The notes beneath the pieces were generated by a model. The model searched no databases and had not been told where the DNA came from. It was given only the letters and a program-made list of their open reading frames with translations. Positions 49,436-59,234 of a DNA stretch of 64,000 nt are shown here, one piece after another (within the stretch, counting starts at the first letter, position 1; every line of letters begins with the position of its first letter). The stretch comes from Cotesia glomerata (taxonomy: Eukaryota > Arthropoda > Insecta > Hymenoptera > Braconidae), in contig NC_058164.1 in the NCBI RefSeq assembly GCF_020080835.1, positions 14,330,142 through 14,394,141 on the forward strand. Direction: 5' to 3'. Both the position numbers and the translations under genes were made by a program.

Positions 49436-52400
49436 TAATTATTATTGATGTTGTTTTAACTATTATTGCCTGCCACATGAAAATCATGTTGCTGTCACAT
49501 GAAAGTCATGTATCTTCCACAGGAATGTATCATGTGGCAGCCCCAATTTTTTTTTTCCGTGTAAGATTTAAACCTATATATTGTGGGAACCATTCCTATA
49601 CTATTATGGGAACGGTTCCCATAAATTATGGAAACCATTCCTATAATAGTATAGGAATGATTCCTATAGCATTATGGGAACCATTCCCATAATATTATAG
49701 GAATAGTTCCCATAATTTTCTTTCCGTTTAATGACCCCTGAAACGATACAATTAAAATACGCGTTTTATCATAAGATGTTAATCAAAACGTTTGATGTTA
49801 CATGCATGTAACATGTTTTGAATAATTGTTAAAAATAATTGACTATATCTATATTTAAAAAATTATAAACTATTATAAATGTTGTTATCTACTTAGGATG
49901 AAAATGATTTTTCTTATTCCCGGGAAAAAATTTTTTTATGAAATTTAATGCTTAAAATGGCTTGATAAAATTTTGTGAGATTTAACAAAATTAGATGAAA
50001 TTTTATAAAAATTATCTCTTGGTCGTAGATAAAATTTTATGAACATTCATAAGAATATATGCAATTTCATGGAAATATAGAAAATTTCATACCAACAATT
50101 CATACTAAATTCTTTCGAGTCTTAATAATAATTTTATAAATTTCCATGAAATTTAAATAATTTTATAAAATTGAACAAATATTTATAATATTTCATAAAG
50201 CTTAATTATATTTCAGTATAGTAAAATTTTATAAACTTTGATGAATTTTCATAAAACTTCATTAAGGTAGTACTACCGTTACCACAAGAGTCAAATCCCA
50301 AAATCTAACCTTATTTGGTTAACGTAGTAGATTTCCCTACATTAAATCACGTTGGAGAAAGAGAGACAGAGACAAATTTTGAATGTTTTTTATTAATAAA
50401 TATTTTCATATGCTCGGAAACCATACTGATTGTTATTAAATATGTTCTAGATGTTATTTTCTCTCGTTGTCTCAATTTTTATAAGAATCTGAACGTTTAG
50501 TTTTGTGAAATAGAATAAAGTCTGTAATTTTCCATAAGGATCAATGGTAAAGGCAAAAATATGTAAATATTAATATCTTTTTTTCAGGACTCGCCAGGTT
50601 TCCAAAAATTTTACTGTTTAATTATGATATTATAAAGTACCAATATGCCAAATTTCATTAAATTCTGAACACAAATTCTAAAACCGGTAGTACTACCTTA
50701 AGGGGGGGGGGGGTTTAAAGGCGAAAAAAAGCATATTTTTGTGATTTTTATGCGGTGATATGAGTGATATAATTTTATTAAATTTAATTACATATTATTG
50801 TACAACTATTGAAGTATGTCAGAAAAAATTTTCAATGAAAATATTGATACATAAGCCGGTGACGTTGAATTTCCAAAGGCGCCTTGAAAAAAAAAAGGGG
50901 TTTTGCGGTGAACATTGTAACTCGTTACCGGATCATCTGAAACAAAAAAATTGATATGCGTTTTGAAGGGGATGAATTTCTCGAAGTAATCAGGAAGAGT
51001 TTTTTTTTTTTTTTTTCATTTTTGTCTATTTCTTAATAACAAATTAACCGCGATTTTTTTTAGCTAAAATCACGTTTTCCACTTTCAAGTACTGTAAAAA
51101 ATAGAAAAAAAAAAAAAAACCTCTTCCTGATTACCTCGAGAAATATATCCCCTTCGAAACGCATATCAATTTTTTTGTTTCAGATGATCCGGTAACGAGT
51201 TATAATGTTCACCGTAAAACCCCTTTTTTTCGAGGCGCCTCTGGAGATTCAACATCACGGGCTTATGTATTAATATTTTTCAGTGAAAATTTTTTCTGCC
51301 ATACTTCAATAGTTGTACAATAATATGTAATTAAATTTAATAAAATTATATCACTCATATTACCGCAAAAAAATCACAAAAATATGCTTCTTTTTCGCTT
51401 TAAAAACCCTACCCCGCCGTTAAAAAATTTTCTCCAGGGTTTGAATATTTTAATATCCGTATTAAAAATCATGTTTTGATCGTAAGCTTCTCAATTATTA
51501 TGTCCCAAAAATAAATCCGACAACAAATTCAGATCTTTTTTTTTTAAACTGTATTTTTAAAATTAACTTTTACCGAGTAAACTCGGTTCAAAATATTACA
51601 AGTGAAATTACAGAAAAAATATCCACGCATGCGCAGTGATGCGTACTATACAATAGTTCTTATAAGTACGTTAAATATTGGCTGCGTTCAAGTTTACTAA
51701 GTTTTTAGCAGATCTGAGCATATCTTGTAGCAACAACTTAAAATAACTATATTATTTTTTTTAAAAATCTATAATAAAACAATGCAAAGTATATTTATTT
51801 AAGTGTCTCTAAAATTAATTTTTTTGGTAGATAAAGTCAACCCTGCTCAGAACTTAGTAAACCTGAACGCAGCCATTATCTTGATATAACAGACCAATTT
51901 TAGTACAGTCTCGAACAAAATTTTTACCTAAACATTAAAATTTTTTTGAGTATTACTATTTCGAAACAATTTTCTTGATCAAGAACGAACCTCGACTAAT
52001 AAAAATATATAAATTTGTATTTAATTATTATTTGGATGGATATACTTTTTCTAAACATTGTTATTATTTCCTACTAAAATTTTTTTTTCTTTTCACTATA
52101 TATTTGGTTTTTTTAAGCTAAAAAGTAAGCTATTACGGTATTTTAATTATTTTTTTTCTTATTATTTTATTTTTGAATAAATTTCTGATTACAATCTTAT
52201 ATGCCTGAATTTAGTATTGTTATTGGAGAGTGCTAATATGATGAATAACCTTCATTTCTATTTATAACTTTTACTTCATCTATGTTATTTTTTAATGATG
52301 AGTAATTTACTTTTTATAGTACATTGAAACAAAATATAAATTAAATTTTCATAATTAATTTTACATTTATTTTAAAGTAACCTAACTTACCAGGTTTCAT

Positions 52401-52503
52401 CGTCTAATTCAATAAGTACTCTTCCAGATAAAAAATGCCCAGGAAAATATAGAAGATTAGTATTGTCGAAGAGGATGATAAATTTGTTTAATTTTCTCGT
52501 CAT
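33675..52503 (-). CDS. Alpha-arrestin (arrestin domain-containing protein), six coding exons
   Basis: Exons on the minus strand: 52503-52391, 35903-35779, 35527-35310, 35197-35051, 34388-34167 and 33866-33675. Every junction is GT-AG and phases match (2, 1, 0, 0, 0), giving 338 residues. Exon 1 starts MTRKLNKFIILFDNTN and has the YFPGHFLSGRV block typical of arrestin N-domains. Exon 2 gives GLHFHVIGEG, and exon 3 SPGIHSFPFKLGLP, HGWVQYYCKA and MNPIDLNLEP. Exon 4 holds the C-domain start (CRVSLDRGGYVPGE), exon 5 YVPPLPPTNLRGC, and exon 6 EIKLQIPIVLATYPL and the stop. Alpha-arrestins are adaptors that guide membrane proteins to ubiquitin ligases and endosomes. I see no PPxY motif in the tail, and the tail is short. 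The ATG has a good insect context (CAAAATG). Intron 1 is 16.5 kb and is filled with transposons. Confidence 0.88.
34562..34602. repeat. Poly(T) tract in arrestin intron 4
   Basis: About 38 consecutive T followed by ATTATTATT. Nothing else notable is visible in the intron between 34389 and 35050. Confidence 0.8.
36102..36344. mobile_element. TA-flanked hairpin MITE (CACTGAT ends)
   Basis: CACTGATTAAA and TTTATCAGTG face each other across a 243-bp palindrome with TA on both sides. CTCAAGAG/CTTGAGTC words repeat along the arms. Confidence 0.8.
36974..39310 (-). mobile_element. Autonomous-type transposon, uncharacterised Cys-rich transposase family, copy 1
   Basis: The ends are CACCGGTCAACA and TGTTGACCTGTG, flanked by TAA on both sides (36971-36973 and 39311-39313). 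Removing one TAA and the element restores the tandem unit of the host array (AAATAATCC), which confirms the borders. The one gene on the minus strand has an intron and one stop. The element at 58594-62830 has a related protein, CACCGG ends and TTA duplications. CACNG-type ends with 2-4-bp duplications are known from the CMC group (CACTA/Mirage/Chapaev). Confidence 0.78.
37256..39031 (-). pseudogene. Uncharacterised Cys-rich transposase-like protein, one intron, one stop
   Basis: Exon 1 (to 38818) carries FCFICGEF and VPHFACVSC, a zinc-finger pair. A 78-bp intron (38817-38740) with GT and AG ends follows. Exon 2 continues RIWREPSDHVHDCYFC, then a variable Ser-rich part. The conserved core has WRLFIDSSSKSLKAVLLHN, IGDFKMVGFLMG, GGYTKYPCHLCLWDSRA, PPLHIKLELMKQFVKAL, MLHSHLDEFKDN and GERFHQDVMDFERRYQGQ. 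The only break I see is an in-frame TAG at 37858-37856, just before PPLHIKL. The spaced acidic residues (FIDSS, GD, GERFHQD) could be a DDE/D triad, but that is inference. The N-terminal start is unclear: a stop lies upstream near 39040. Proteins like this are common but unnamed in insect and cnidarian genomes. Confidence 0.75.
40492..40710. mobile_element. TTAA-type MITE, copy 2, truncated
   Basis: This is the reverse complement of 12612-12830, from CAATCGGCTTAGCGAAGCGA to GGTCTCGCCTG plus TTAA (40707-40710). The other terminus is missing. Confidence 0.7.
41837..42050. mobile_element. Hairpin MITE with GGTAAAAGACCCCATTAGTG ends
   Basis: GGTAAAAGACCCCATTAGTG is mirrored by CACTAATGGGGTCTTTTACC, about 214 bp overall. 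It follows the right end of the outer foldback element after only six bases. Confidence 0.78.
42060..42537. repeat. Dispersed repeat with TAACTTTTAAACG / GATCGACGTAGT words
   Basis: CGGCGGCGATCGACGTAGTA, GTTAAGAGCTGATTAGTTTT and related phrases recur in the same or opposite orientation at 54470-55130, 56980-57280 and 57990-58130. Non-coding. Confidence 0.6.
42538..42742. repeat. Left half of the small dispersed repeat, locus 2
   Basis: It is close to 17818-18025 and ends in TTACATATAT, where the LTR-like block begins. Confidence 0.75.
42743..44885. mobile_element. Probable solo LTR (TGTAACGG...CCGTGACA)
   Basis: A 2143-bp block with TG...CA ends and an 8-bp imperfect inverted terminus, flanked by ATAT on both sides. 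It contains two copies of a TCTTAATCCTGACAGTACCC phrase (43000 and 43055) and an AT-rich middle, but no protein domains. The size and AT-rich target match the block at 23428-25718. Confidence 0.5.
44893..45241. mobile_element. CCCTGATAGCCA MITE, first of a back-to-back pair
   Basis: It is flanked by TA and runs CCCTGATAGCCAAG to CTGTGGCTATCAGGG. Same family and orientation as 13020-13347. Confidence 0.85.
45244..45582. mobile_element. CCCTGATAGCCA MITE, second copy, inverted
   Basis: It is the reverse complement of the first copy, with only TA between them. In the central 250 bp the two are identical: the same 76-residue open frame appears on the minus strand at 45118-45348 and on the plus strand at 45137-45367. 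Farther out they differ by small gaps. Together they form a hairpin of nearly 700 bp. Confidence 0.85.
45590..47765 (-). mobile_element. Transposon with 450-bp inverted repeats and a degraded transposase
   Basis: The ends GGGTCATTCCACCAAATAAG and its reverse complement sit in TA-rich sequence. Arms of about 450 bp (45590-46040 and 47315-47765) match closely. The middle carries a minus-strand coding remnant. It lies directly next to the MITE pair, inside the split repeat of locus 2. Confidence 0.8.
46203..46600 (-). pseudogene. Transposase-like C-terminal fragment (SDGAPQQF / WHFFATAHGKGPCDG)
   Basis: The minus strand reads YFSDGAPQQFKNKKTFTN, one TAA, then EWHFFATAHGKGPCDGLVG and PVKRHAARASLQ, ending at TAG 46203-46205. 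An earlier frame (EQLISFLREKFTVIERI) precedes it after a frame change. The SDGA and HGKG blocks are shared by many unnamed insect and cnidarian proteins that look like DDE transposases; the Asp in SDGA is a plausible catalytic residue. Function is inferred only from this and from the flanking inverted repeats. Stops and frame changes make it dead. Confidence 0.6.
47781..47924. repeat. Right half of the small dispersed repeat, locus 2
   Basis: It matches 31631-31782 and closes the repeat opened at 42538. Confidence 0.72.
48166..49728. mobile_element. Palindromic element of GGGAACCATTCCCATAAT units
   Basis: The ends CGGAAAGAAAA and TTTTCTTTCCG enclose arms built from about 20-bp units (GGAACCATTCCCATAAT and variants), which are themselves palindromic. 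A second palindromic element is nested at 48594-49563. Confidence 0.7.
48594..49563. mobile_element. Nested 970-bp foldback element (TACACGGAAAA ends)
   Basis: Both ends read TACACGGAAAA followed by A runs and TTGGGGCTGCCACA. Inside, (AAT)n at 48707 mirrors (ATT)n at 49396, and the arms continue inward to a centre near 49065 with few mismatches. There is no coding frame. Confidence 0.75.
49729..50261. other. AT-rich intron sequence with TTTCATAAAATTT words
   Basis: Simple AT-rich sequence rich in ATTTTATGAAATTT variants, with no gene or clear element border. Confidence 0.4.
50262..50701. mobile_element. TTAA-flanked MITE (GGTAGTACTACCG ends)
   Basis: TTAA at 50262-50265 and 50698-50701 flanks GGTAGTACTACCG and CGGTAGTACTACC. 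TTAA targets are typical of piggyBac-type elements. Confidence 0.7.
50702..51421. repeat. Foldback of about 720 bp
   Basis: The left arm (50720-51020) is the reverse complement of 51095-51405, including ATGATCCGGTAACGAG and ATCAATTTTTTTGTTTCAGA phrases, folding near 51060. It starts right after the TTAA of the preceding MITE with a run of 12 G. Confidence 0.72.
51680..51874. mobile_element. Short MITE with GGCTGCGTTCA ends
   Basis: GGCTGCGTTCAAGTTTACTA is mirrored by TAGTAAACCTGAACGCAGCC, 195 bp. No clear target duplication. Confidence 0.65.
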
Positions 52504-52535
52504 TTTGTTTTAACGCTTCACTTCTTTATTCTTAT
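52391..52535 (-). other. Arrestin exon with the start codon
   Basis: An acceptor (TTATTGCAG, AG at 52537-52536) precedes 32 bases of 5' UTR and the ATG at 52503-52501. The exon closes with the GTAAGT donor after 52391. Too short for an ordinary open-frame search, it is recognised by its arrestin N-domain sequence. Confidence 0.75.
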
Positions 52536-52874
52536 CTGCAATAAATATTTGCTTTTATTGGAGTAATCAACTAGGTATTTCGTTTTATAACCTGTTAATA
52601 ATTACATGTCACTTACACATAATTTTAAACACTTATAATCAACGAATAAAATGACTTTTGAAGTATACGTTTCACTAGGTTTATTTTATGTAAAATTTTT
52701 ATAATCCATAATATTTTTAACTGCACTTATAATATTTTGTTATTTTTTATAATTGTATTTGTTAAACAAGAGTATTATATGAATGAAATACATTTTATGT
52801 TTAATTGAAGTACAAAATAATGTGATAAATAGAATTACATATTAATGAATGTACTCAGTATTTATATTACTTAC

Positions 52875-53050
52875 GACATGCATGAAACTATGTAAACTAT
52901 AGAGTTAAGGTTGTTCGTCTGGTTCTGTCCATTCTTGGTAACAATGTCACTTTCGCTTCCTCCTACCGTCAGAGAGCCTTCTCCATCAGAATATTAACTT
53001 AATCTGTAGAACATCGGTAGATTGGATTCTCTCAGTACAGAATAAACACA
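52875..53050 (-). other. Candidate 5' UTR exon and promoter-side region of the arrestin gene
   Basis: On the minus strand a strong donor (ATGTC then GTAAGT) lies at 52874. The sequence before it (52875-53050) is less AT-rich than its surroundings. It would pair with the acceptor at 52536. The transcription start is not visible. Confidence 0.35.
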
Positions 53051-53091
53051 TTCCTCGGTTTAAAATTCAAGTACATTTAATTCTTTACATA

Positions 53092-53194
53092 CAGTCGAGT
53101 CTCGTTAAGAGTCCTATTAGTGTTTTCCTCATATTAACGCGAGTCTGATTAAAAAAGAAAGAAAATAAATAGGACTCACAACGAGACTCAACTG
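53092..53194. mobile_element. TA-flanked MITE with CAGTCGAGTCTCGTTA ends
   Basis: CAGTCGAGTCTCGTTAAGAG is mirrored by AACGAGACTCAACTG, with TA on both sides. This end type is common for pogo-like MITEs. Confidence 0.72.
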
Positions 53195-53201
53195 TATTTC
53201 C

Positions 53202-53210
<9 letters not shown>

Positions 53211-53278
<68 letters not shown>
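53211..53278. repeat. (TA)n microsatellite
   Basis: Perfect alternating AT for about 68 bases. Confidence 0.9.
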
Positions 53279-53280
<2 letters not shown>

Positions 53281-53582
53281 GACTCTAGATCGTTTGGTTA
53301 TTCTTTAAAACGGCGTTAAGTGAAATGAACGATTCAGTAAAGACACCATTTCCAAAAGGCCATTTTTTAAAAAATCGCTAACTTTGATTGTCCGGGTCGG
53401 AAAAAAATCTTAATTTTGACTTTGTTTGACTTACATTATTTAATTGTCTTAAACTTTATTTTTTTTTTGATTTAAACAAACAATTCGCTATCGAGTCGAG
53501 AAATCTAATCGCTAGCTTTACCTATTTTTGACTTTTTTGACTTTAATTTGAAGGGAGACTGATAACAAAAATAACGAAATGT

Positions 53583-56355
53583 ATGACCCTGAAGTTAGCG
53601 GACAGCAGACAAAATAAAATTTCAGATAGGGACATCTACAAGCGAAATTAAGTTTTTCAAGTTTATCAAATTATAAATTGTTTGTCGTTGACTTACCTAC
53701 AGGTGACAATAAACGAAATTTTTTTTTTACTAATAAAAAATTTTTTAAATTAAAAATTAAATTGTGGGAAACTCTCACCGTGTTTCCTATCGGTTTATGA
53801 ATATGAAATTTTCAAATTTAGTTTATTTTTGGATTCTAAAAAGATGATTTCAGTTAGTTTTTTAAATTTTGGCTTAGGAAATTCTGGGACGTATATCTGC
53901 GAGTAAAATGATTATTATTAAAAAAAAAAAAAAGTCACCTTTTTGTCTTTGAAAAATCTAAAGATGATATTTTTTTTATTTTAAATTTGATAGTCGGATC
54001 GTTAGATATCCTTCATTTTTGATTTTTTTGAAAATTTTGGAGCCGGATATCAAAGTAAAAAATAATCAAAATCGAAATCAAAAAAATGTCATGTTTTAAT
54101 TTTTCAAGAATCTAAAGATGATTTATCTCGGATTTTTTATTTTCTTATTTATTTATTGAATATCCTTATTTTTTTGTTTTTTTGAAAATTTTGGTCCGGA
54201 ATATTAAAATCAAAAATGATGAGAAACACAAAAAAAGAAGTTTTTTGTTTTCATTTCTCAAAAATCTAAAGATGATTTTTTTCAGATCTTTATTTTTCAT
54301 TTCCCGCTAAGAAAATCGAAGATTTTCAAAAATCGGGAAGTTATTCTTTTCACCCCGTTTTTCAAAAATTAATTTTTCATCAGATCTCGACGTTTTAAAG
54401 TCATAGAAAGCTTCCCTGACTACCCCTGCGTTGTTGACGCTATGCCCGTATGTATTTGTGTGTGTATTAGTATGTGACTCGCTTATAACTTTTGAACGAC
54501 TTAACCGATCGGAACCTACCAAACGGCGTTCCAAAGAGTTCCCTCAAACTTACATTTCCGGTGAATTTGAACCGATAGATTTTAAGAAATTTTGAAAAAT
54601 TTTTAAAAAACTAAGAAAAAAATATTTTTTGATAGTGGTTTTAAGGGAATAACTTTAAACGGCTATATCGATCAACTCCAAAAACGAATCCACCCTTAAC
54701 CTAGAGAAACTACGTCGATCGCCGCTAATCTGGTCAAAATCAGTTGATTCGTTCGAAAGATATCGTGAACGAAAGAAAACCGAAAAAAGTGTTTTTTTCC
54801 ACATAACTTAAAAATTTCTTTTCGAATTGTTTTTGATGAAATAAAATAATTTTTAGAGCTTTAAAAACCGCGTCGATCGCCGCCAAGAACGTAGAAATCG
54901 GTTGATTGGTTCGAGAGATATCCTCGACAAAATATTTGGAAACAAGTGTTTTTTTAACATCACTCCGAAATTTTTTGGAATAACTTTTAAATGGCTTCAA
55001 CGATCAATTTCAAAAACTAATCAGCTATTAACATAAAAAATTACGTCGATTGCCGTCAAGCCGGTCAAAAACGGTCAATTTGTTCAAGAGATATCGCGAA
55101 CAAAAGAAAACCGGAAAAAGTGTTTTTTCGGAATAACTCCAAATTTCCTAGTTTTATCAATTCAAACTTGAAGATTCTTCATGAGGCTGAAAAAATTTTA
55201 ATTAGATTTTCTGTGAAATCTGTCAGAGGTGGTCACATATCAGCTGTCTCAAACATTTGACTAAAAATTTCTGAAATACAGACTGAAAAATTTTTTCTTC
55301 CTTGTTTTACTCTTATCATTTTACGTCCCCAATACTTCCCTTACTCGTTGATCCTTATTTACCTCAGACATGTCTAATTATTTTCAGTTGAATTGTCTTC
55401 ATTATATGTTTTTTACAGGATTAAATGATTCATACATCACAAAATAACTAACAAAAGAATTAGTTTTTTAGTAATTTTGTTTAACGTGAATCATATATTT
55501 CAAATTTTTTAAATTTAGATGGCAAATTTATTGACTTGAGTAAAAAAAAATTTTTATTTATGCTTTACCTGATATTCTCTGTCAAAATAAATATAAAAAC
55601 TGAAAAATATAAATATTTAATGAACAAATGAAGAAAATAAAGATCTGAAAAAAATTATCTTTAGATTTTTGAGAAATGAAAACAAAAAACTTCTTTTTTT
55701 GTGTTTCTCATCATTTTTTATTTTAATATTCCGGACCAAAATTTTCAAAAAAACAAAAAAATAAGGATATTCAATAAATAAATAAGAAAATAAAAAATCC
55801 GAGATAAATCATCTTTAGATTCTTGAAAAATTAAAACATGACATTTTTTTGATTTCGATTTTGATTATTTTTCACTTTGATATCCGGCTCCAAAATTTTC
55901 AAAAAAATCAAAAATGAAGGATATCTAACGATCCGACTATCAAATTTAAAATAAAAAAAATATCATCTTTAGATTTTTCAAAGACAAAAAGGTGACTTTT
56001 TTTTTTTTTTTTTTTTTTAATAATAATCATTTTACTCGCAGATATACGTCCCAGAATGCCCTAAGCCAAAATTTAAAAAACTAACTGAAATCATCTTTTT
56101 AGAATCCAAAAATAAACTAAATTTGAAAATTTCATATTCATAAACCTATAGGAAACACGGTGAGAGTTTCCCAAAATTTAATTTTTAATTAAAAAAATTT
56201 TTTATTAGTAAAAAAAAAATTTCGTTTATTGTCACCCGTAGGTAAGTCAACGACAAACAATTTATAATTTGGTAAACTTGAAAAACTTAATTTCGCTTGT
56301 AGATATCCCTATCTGAAATTTTATTTTGTCTGCTGTCCGCTAATTTCAGGGTCAT
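53583..56355. mobile_element. Element with 700-bp inverted arms (ATGACCCTGAA ends)
   Basis: ATGACCCTGAAGTTAGCGGA and the right end TTTCAGGGTCAT enclose arms of about 710 bp (53583-54300 and 55640-56355) that pair closely. The middle holds the dispersed TAACTTTTGAACG repeat and no gene. Confidence 0.7.
54310..55130. repeat. Dispersed repeat, copy inside the 700-bp-arm element
   Basis: Phrases such as CTTCCCTGACTACCCCTGCG and GGTCAAAATCAGTTGATTCG recur at 56590-57300 in the same orientation. The weak minus-strand frames here are not genes. Confidence 0.6.
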
Positions 56356-56359
56356 CGAA

Positions 56360-56589
56360 ATGTTTATAAGATAGAATAAGTAAAGTTTTTTCAATCTCTT
56401 CGGTTGTAGAACAGATTGCTTTAATGCTGACCTTCAAGAAATTCAGTGTTCGAGTCCTATGGAAACCAGGAGTTTTATACTAATGATTTTTTATTCTTGT
56501 AGCTATCTAGGAGTCGTGGCTTCCTAGGGCCTCAAAACGTGGAGATTTGATGAAAACTCGCATTCTCAAAATCGAACTGAAATCTATAA
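56360..56589. other. Non-coding spacer with a weak tRNA-like B box
   Basis: GTGTTCGAGTCC near 56446 resembles a B box, but a convincing A box and stems are missing. Confidence 0.25.
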
Positions 56590-56776
56590 CTTGCTACTTT
56601 CGAAAATCGGGGTGAAACCAATAACTTCCTTATTTTTTTTTAAATTTTCAATTTTATTAGCGGAAAGTTTACCCTGTTTCGTAAAAATCGAGTTTTCATC
56701 AGATCTTGACGCTTTAAAGTCACAGAAAGCTTCCCTGACTACCCCCGCAATGTTGTCACTGTGTGTGTGTGTGTGC

Positions 56777-56833
<57 letters not shown>

Positions 56834-57300
56834 TGTGTGTGTGTGTGTGTGTGCGTGTGTGTGTGAGTCCCCTCAAACTTAGATTTCCTGTGAATTTGAA
56901 TCGATTCGGATCGATAGATTTCGAGAAATCTTAAAAAAAAACTAAGAAAAAAAATTTTTTTAAATGTGGTTTTTTTTGGAATAACTTTTAAACGGCTTTA
57001 TCGATCAACTCTAAAAACTAATAAGCTCTTAACCTAGAAACACCACTTCGATCACCGGTAATCCGGTCAAAATCGGTTGATTCGTTCGAAAGATATCGAG
57101 AACAAAAAATTTCAAAAAAAGTGTTTTTTTTTTTTTTTTAAATAACTGTGACATTTCTTTTTGGATCGTTCTTGATGAAATGAAATAACTATAAGAGCTC
57201 AAAAAACCACGTCAATCATCTCCAAGAACGTCAAAATCAGTTCATTGGTTTGTGAGCTATCGTTGTCAAAAAAATTGGGAACAAGTGTTTTGGGAACATA
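56590..57300. repeat. Second copy of the dispersed repeat, with a GT microsatellite
   Basis: It matches 54310-55130, but the TATGTATTTGTGTGTGTATT stretch of the first copy is replaced here by about 110 bp of (GT)n with GC interruptions (56760-56870). The plus-strand frame across it is mostly Cys/Val from the repeat. Confidence 0.65.
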
Positions 57301-58593
57301 AATTACATAGGAATCCCATTAGTCGGAGAAGAGAAATAAAATATAGATAAAAGACGAGGTGAATTTTATGGAATACCATCCGACATCGGTGCTGGGCTAG
57401 CGACCATAATATATATAGTTAACTTAAATGATATATATTTTATTATTCAATTTAATTCTACGTTATGACTTTTTTATTTCTACGATGGTTGTACATTGGA
57501 AACTTCATCAACATGATTTGTATTATTTGCTCTTTTGTATTGGACCATTTTAATTTTTGTAGTAGTATTTTGTTGAAAAAATTTACGATATATATTGATA
57601 AAAAAATTTCTGAAAAAACCGATATTCGGTCCACCTTATTATATACATAATTATGGTAATATTTTACTAACTTTTAAATGTTATGTTTGAACAAATTTGT
57701 AGTGTACAAAATGATTTTGCAGTTATTGCTACAAAATAAAAATAAAAAAATTAGAAAAACGGTAGACCTTGAAGGCCTATGAAGGCCATCCGTGCAACTT
57801 CCCGTTCATTTCATGCCTAGGTGCTTAAAATTGCACTAATGATGTTTTTGAGCTCTCCGAGCTCAAAAATACCATTTATGTGTTATTTTGAGCTCTCTGA
57901 GCTTAAAGAGATAACTTTTTTATGCTTTTGAGCTCTTCGAGCTCAAAAGTCTGATAGAAGTTTGATAAAACACAATTTTTCAAATTTTTAAACCGCAATA
58001 ACTTTTGAATGAATGAACCGATTTTTACGCGGTTGGCGGCGATCGACGTGGTTTTTTTATGTTAAGAGCTGATTAGTTTTTGGAATTGATCGGTAGAGCC
58101 GTTTAAAAGTTATTCCAAAAAATGTCGGAATTATATTGAAAAAACACTTGTTTCCAAATATTTCGTCGAGGATCCTATACGAAGTTGCCGATGCTCAACA
58201 ATTTCCGTTCATTGGCCAAGGCACGGCTACTAATGCTCGGCCAAGTATCGGCGTTTTGTATCGGCCTAGCCTCGGTAAACCATCGGCTTTAATGTTTGGC
58301 CAAGCATTGGCGATTTGTACTGACCTAGCATAGGTAAGCCATCGGCTACCGCACGATATTTATTACAATATAATGGTATGTGATTTGATTATCAGCCATT
58401 GCTTGGCCGATGCTCTAGCTAATTTTTTATTACACTTGAAAACAATTAATACGTGTTAGTCATTACTATGTTGTATTATTGTTTTAATTTAACGTTTGAC
58501 CAAATTATAAACTAATATGTACTAAAAATTAGTAAATAAATTTATAAAAAATATCTTACGAGATTTTTTTAGGAGAAAGCACCAATTTAAATT
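57301..58593. other. Non-coding region with short palindromic repeats
   Basis: TTTTGAGCTC(N)CGAGCTCAAAA palindromes recur three times at 57840-57955. At 58160-58400 a unit of about 60 bp with GGCCAAG, ATCGGC and GGTAAACCATCGGC words repeats twice. The dispersed GATCGACGTGG repeat lies at 57990-58130. No gene is visible. Confidence 0.5.
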
Positions 58594-59234
58594 ACACCGG
58601 CACACAAAAAAAGTTGTCTGTATTTGGGACGCGCCACATATATTCCCATGTAATTTGACCCGCTGAACCCGAATTTGAGGTCCGTTTGGCCCCTACACCC
58701 TAGGATTTTGAGAAAACTGTAAAAAACCGAAAAAAAACGGGAAAATTGGGGGTTTTGGTGATTGAAAAATTTTTTTAGATTCTAACTATGCATGATTTTC
58801 ATGTATTTCGATCTGCTTTATACTTATCTGAAGTGTACTCAGACCAGCAGCCATTAAAAGTCTAAGTAAATCTCGATTAACCCTTGAAAATTGAGATAAA
58901 AAACAAAAAATTCCCAATATTGTGATAAAAAATGTATTGAGCTAAATATGATGATTTTCATGTAGGTTTATCGACGACATATAAATCTCCAACTTTTATA
59001 ACTCAGACGTCTCGAAAACATCAAACAAATGTGCAAAAAACCCCGAAAATTGGAAAAAAATCAAATGTAATATAATAAAAATCGAGTTATTATTCAAAAT
59101 AAATAAAAAAAATCATATCATTCGATCTGTGGTGCATAAAAAAAAAGTATTTCGTCCTAAGACTTAAAAAAAATTAATTTTTTCGGAAAATATCATCAAA
59201 ACCCTTTGGATTTGAATTTTAATTCGTTCTCCGC

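Larger units (their letters stand above)
35904..52390 (-). other. Arrestin intron 1, 16.5 kb of nested transposons
   Basis: The donor is CTG then GTAAGT (52390-52389) and the acceptor is TCTATGTCAG (35905-35904). A nearer acceptor (TTTCAG at 35896) would break the frame, whereas this one joins exon 1 to VSGLHFHV in phase. The other four introns are 111-486 bp. Identified insertions cover most of the length; the remainder is AT-rich. Confidence 0.8.

Noticed and set aside
56591..56866. 91-residue frame ending in Cys/Val repeats
   Set aside because: The second half is the GT microsatellite; the first half is part of a dispersed repeat.
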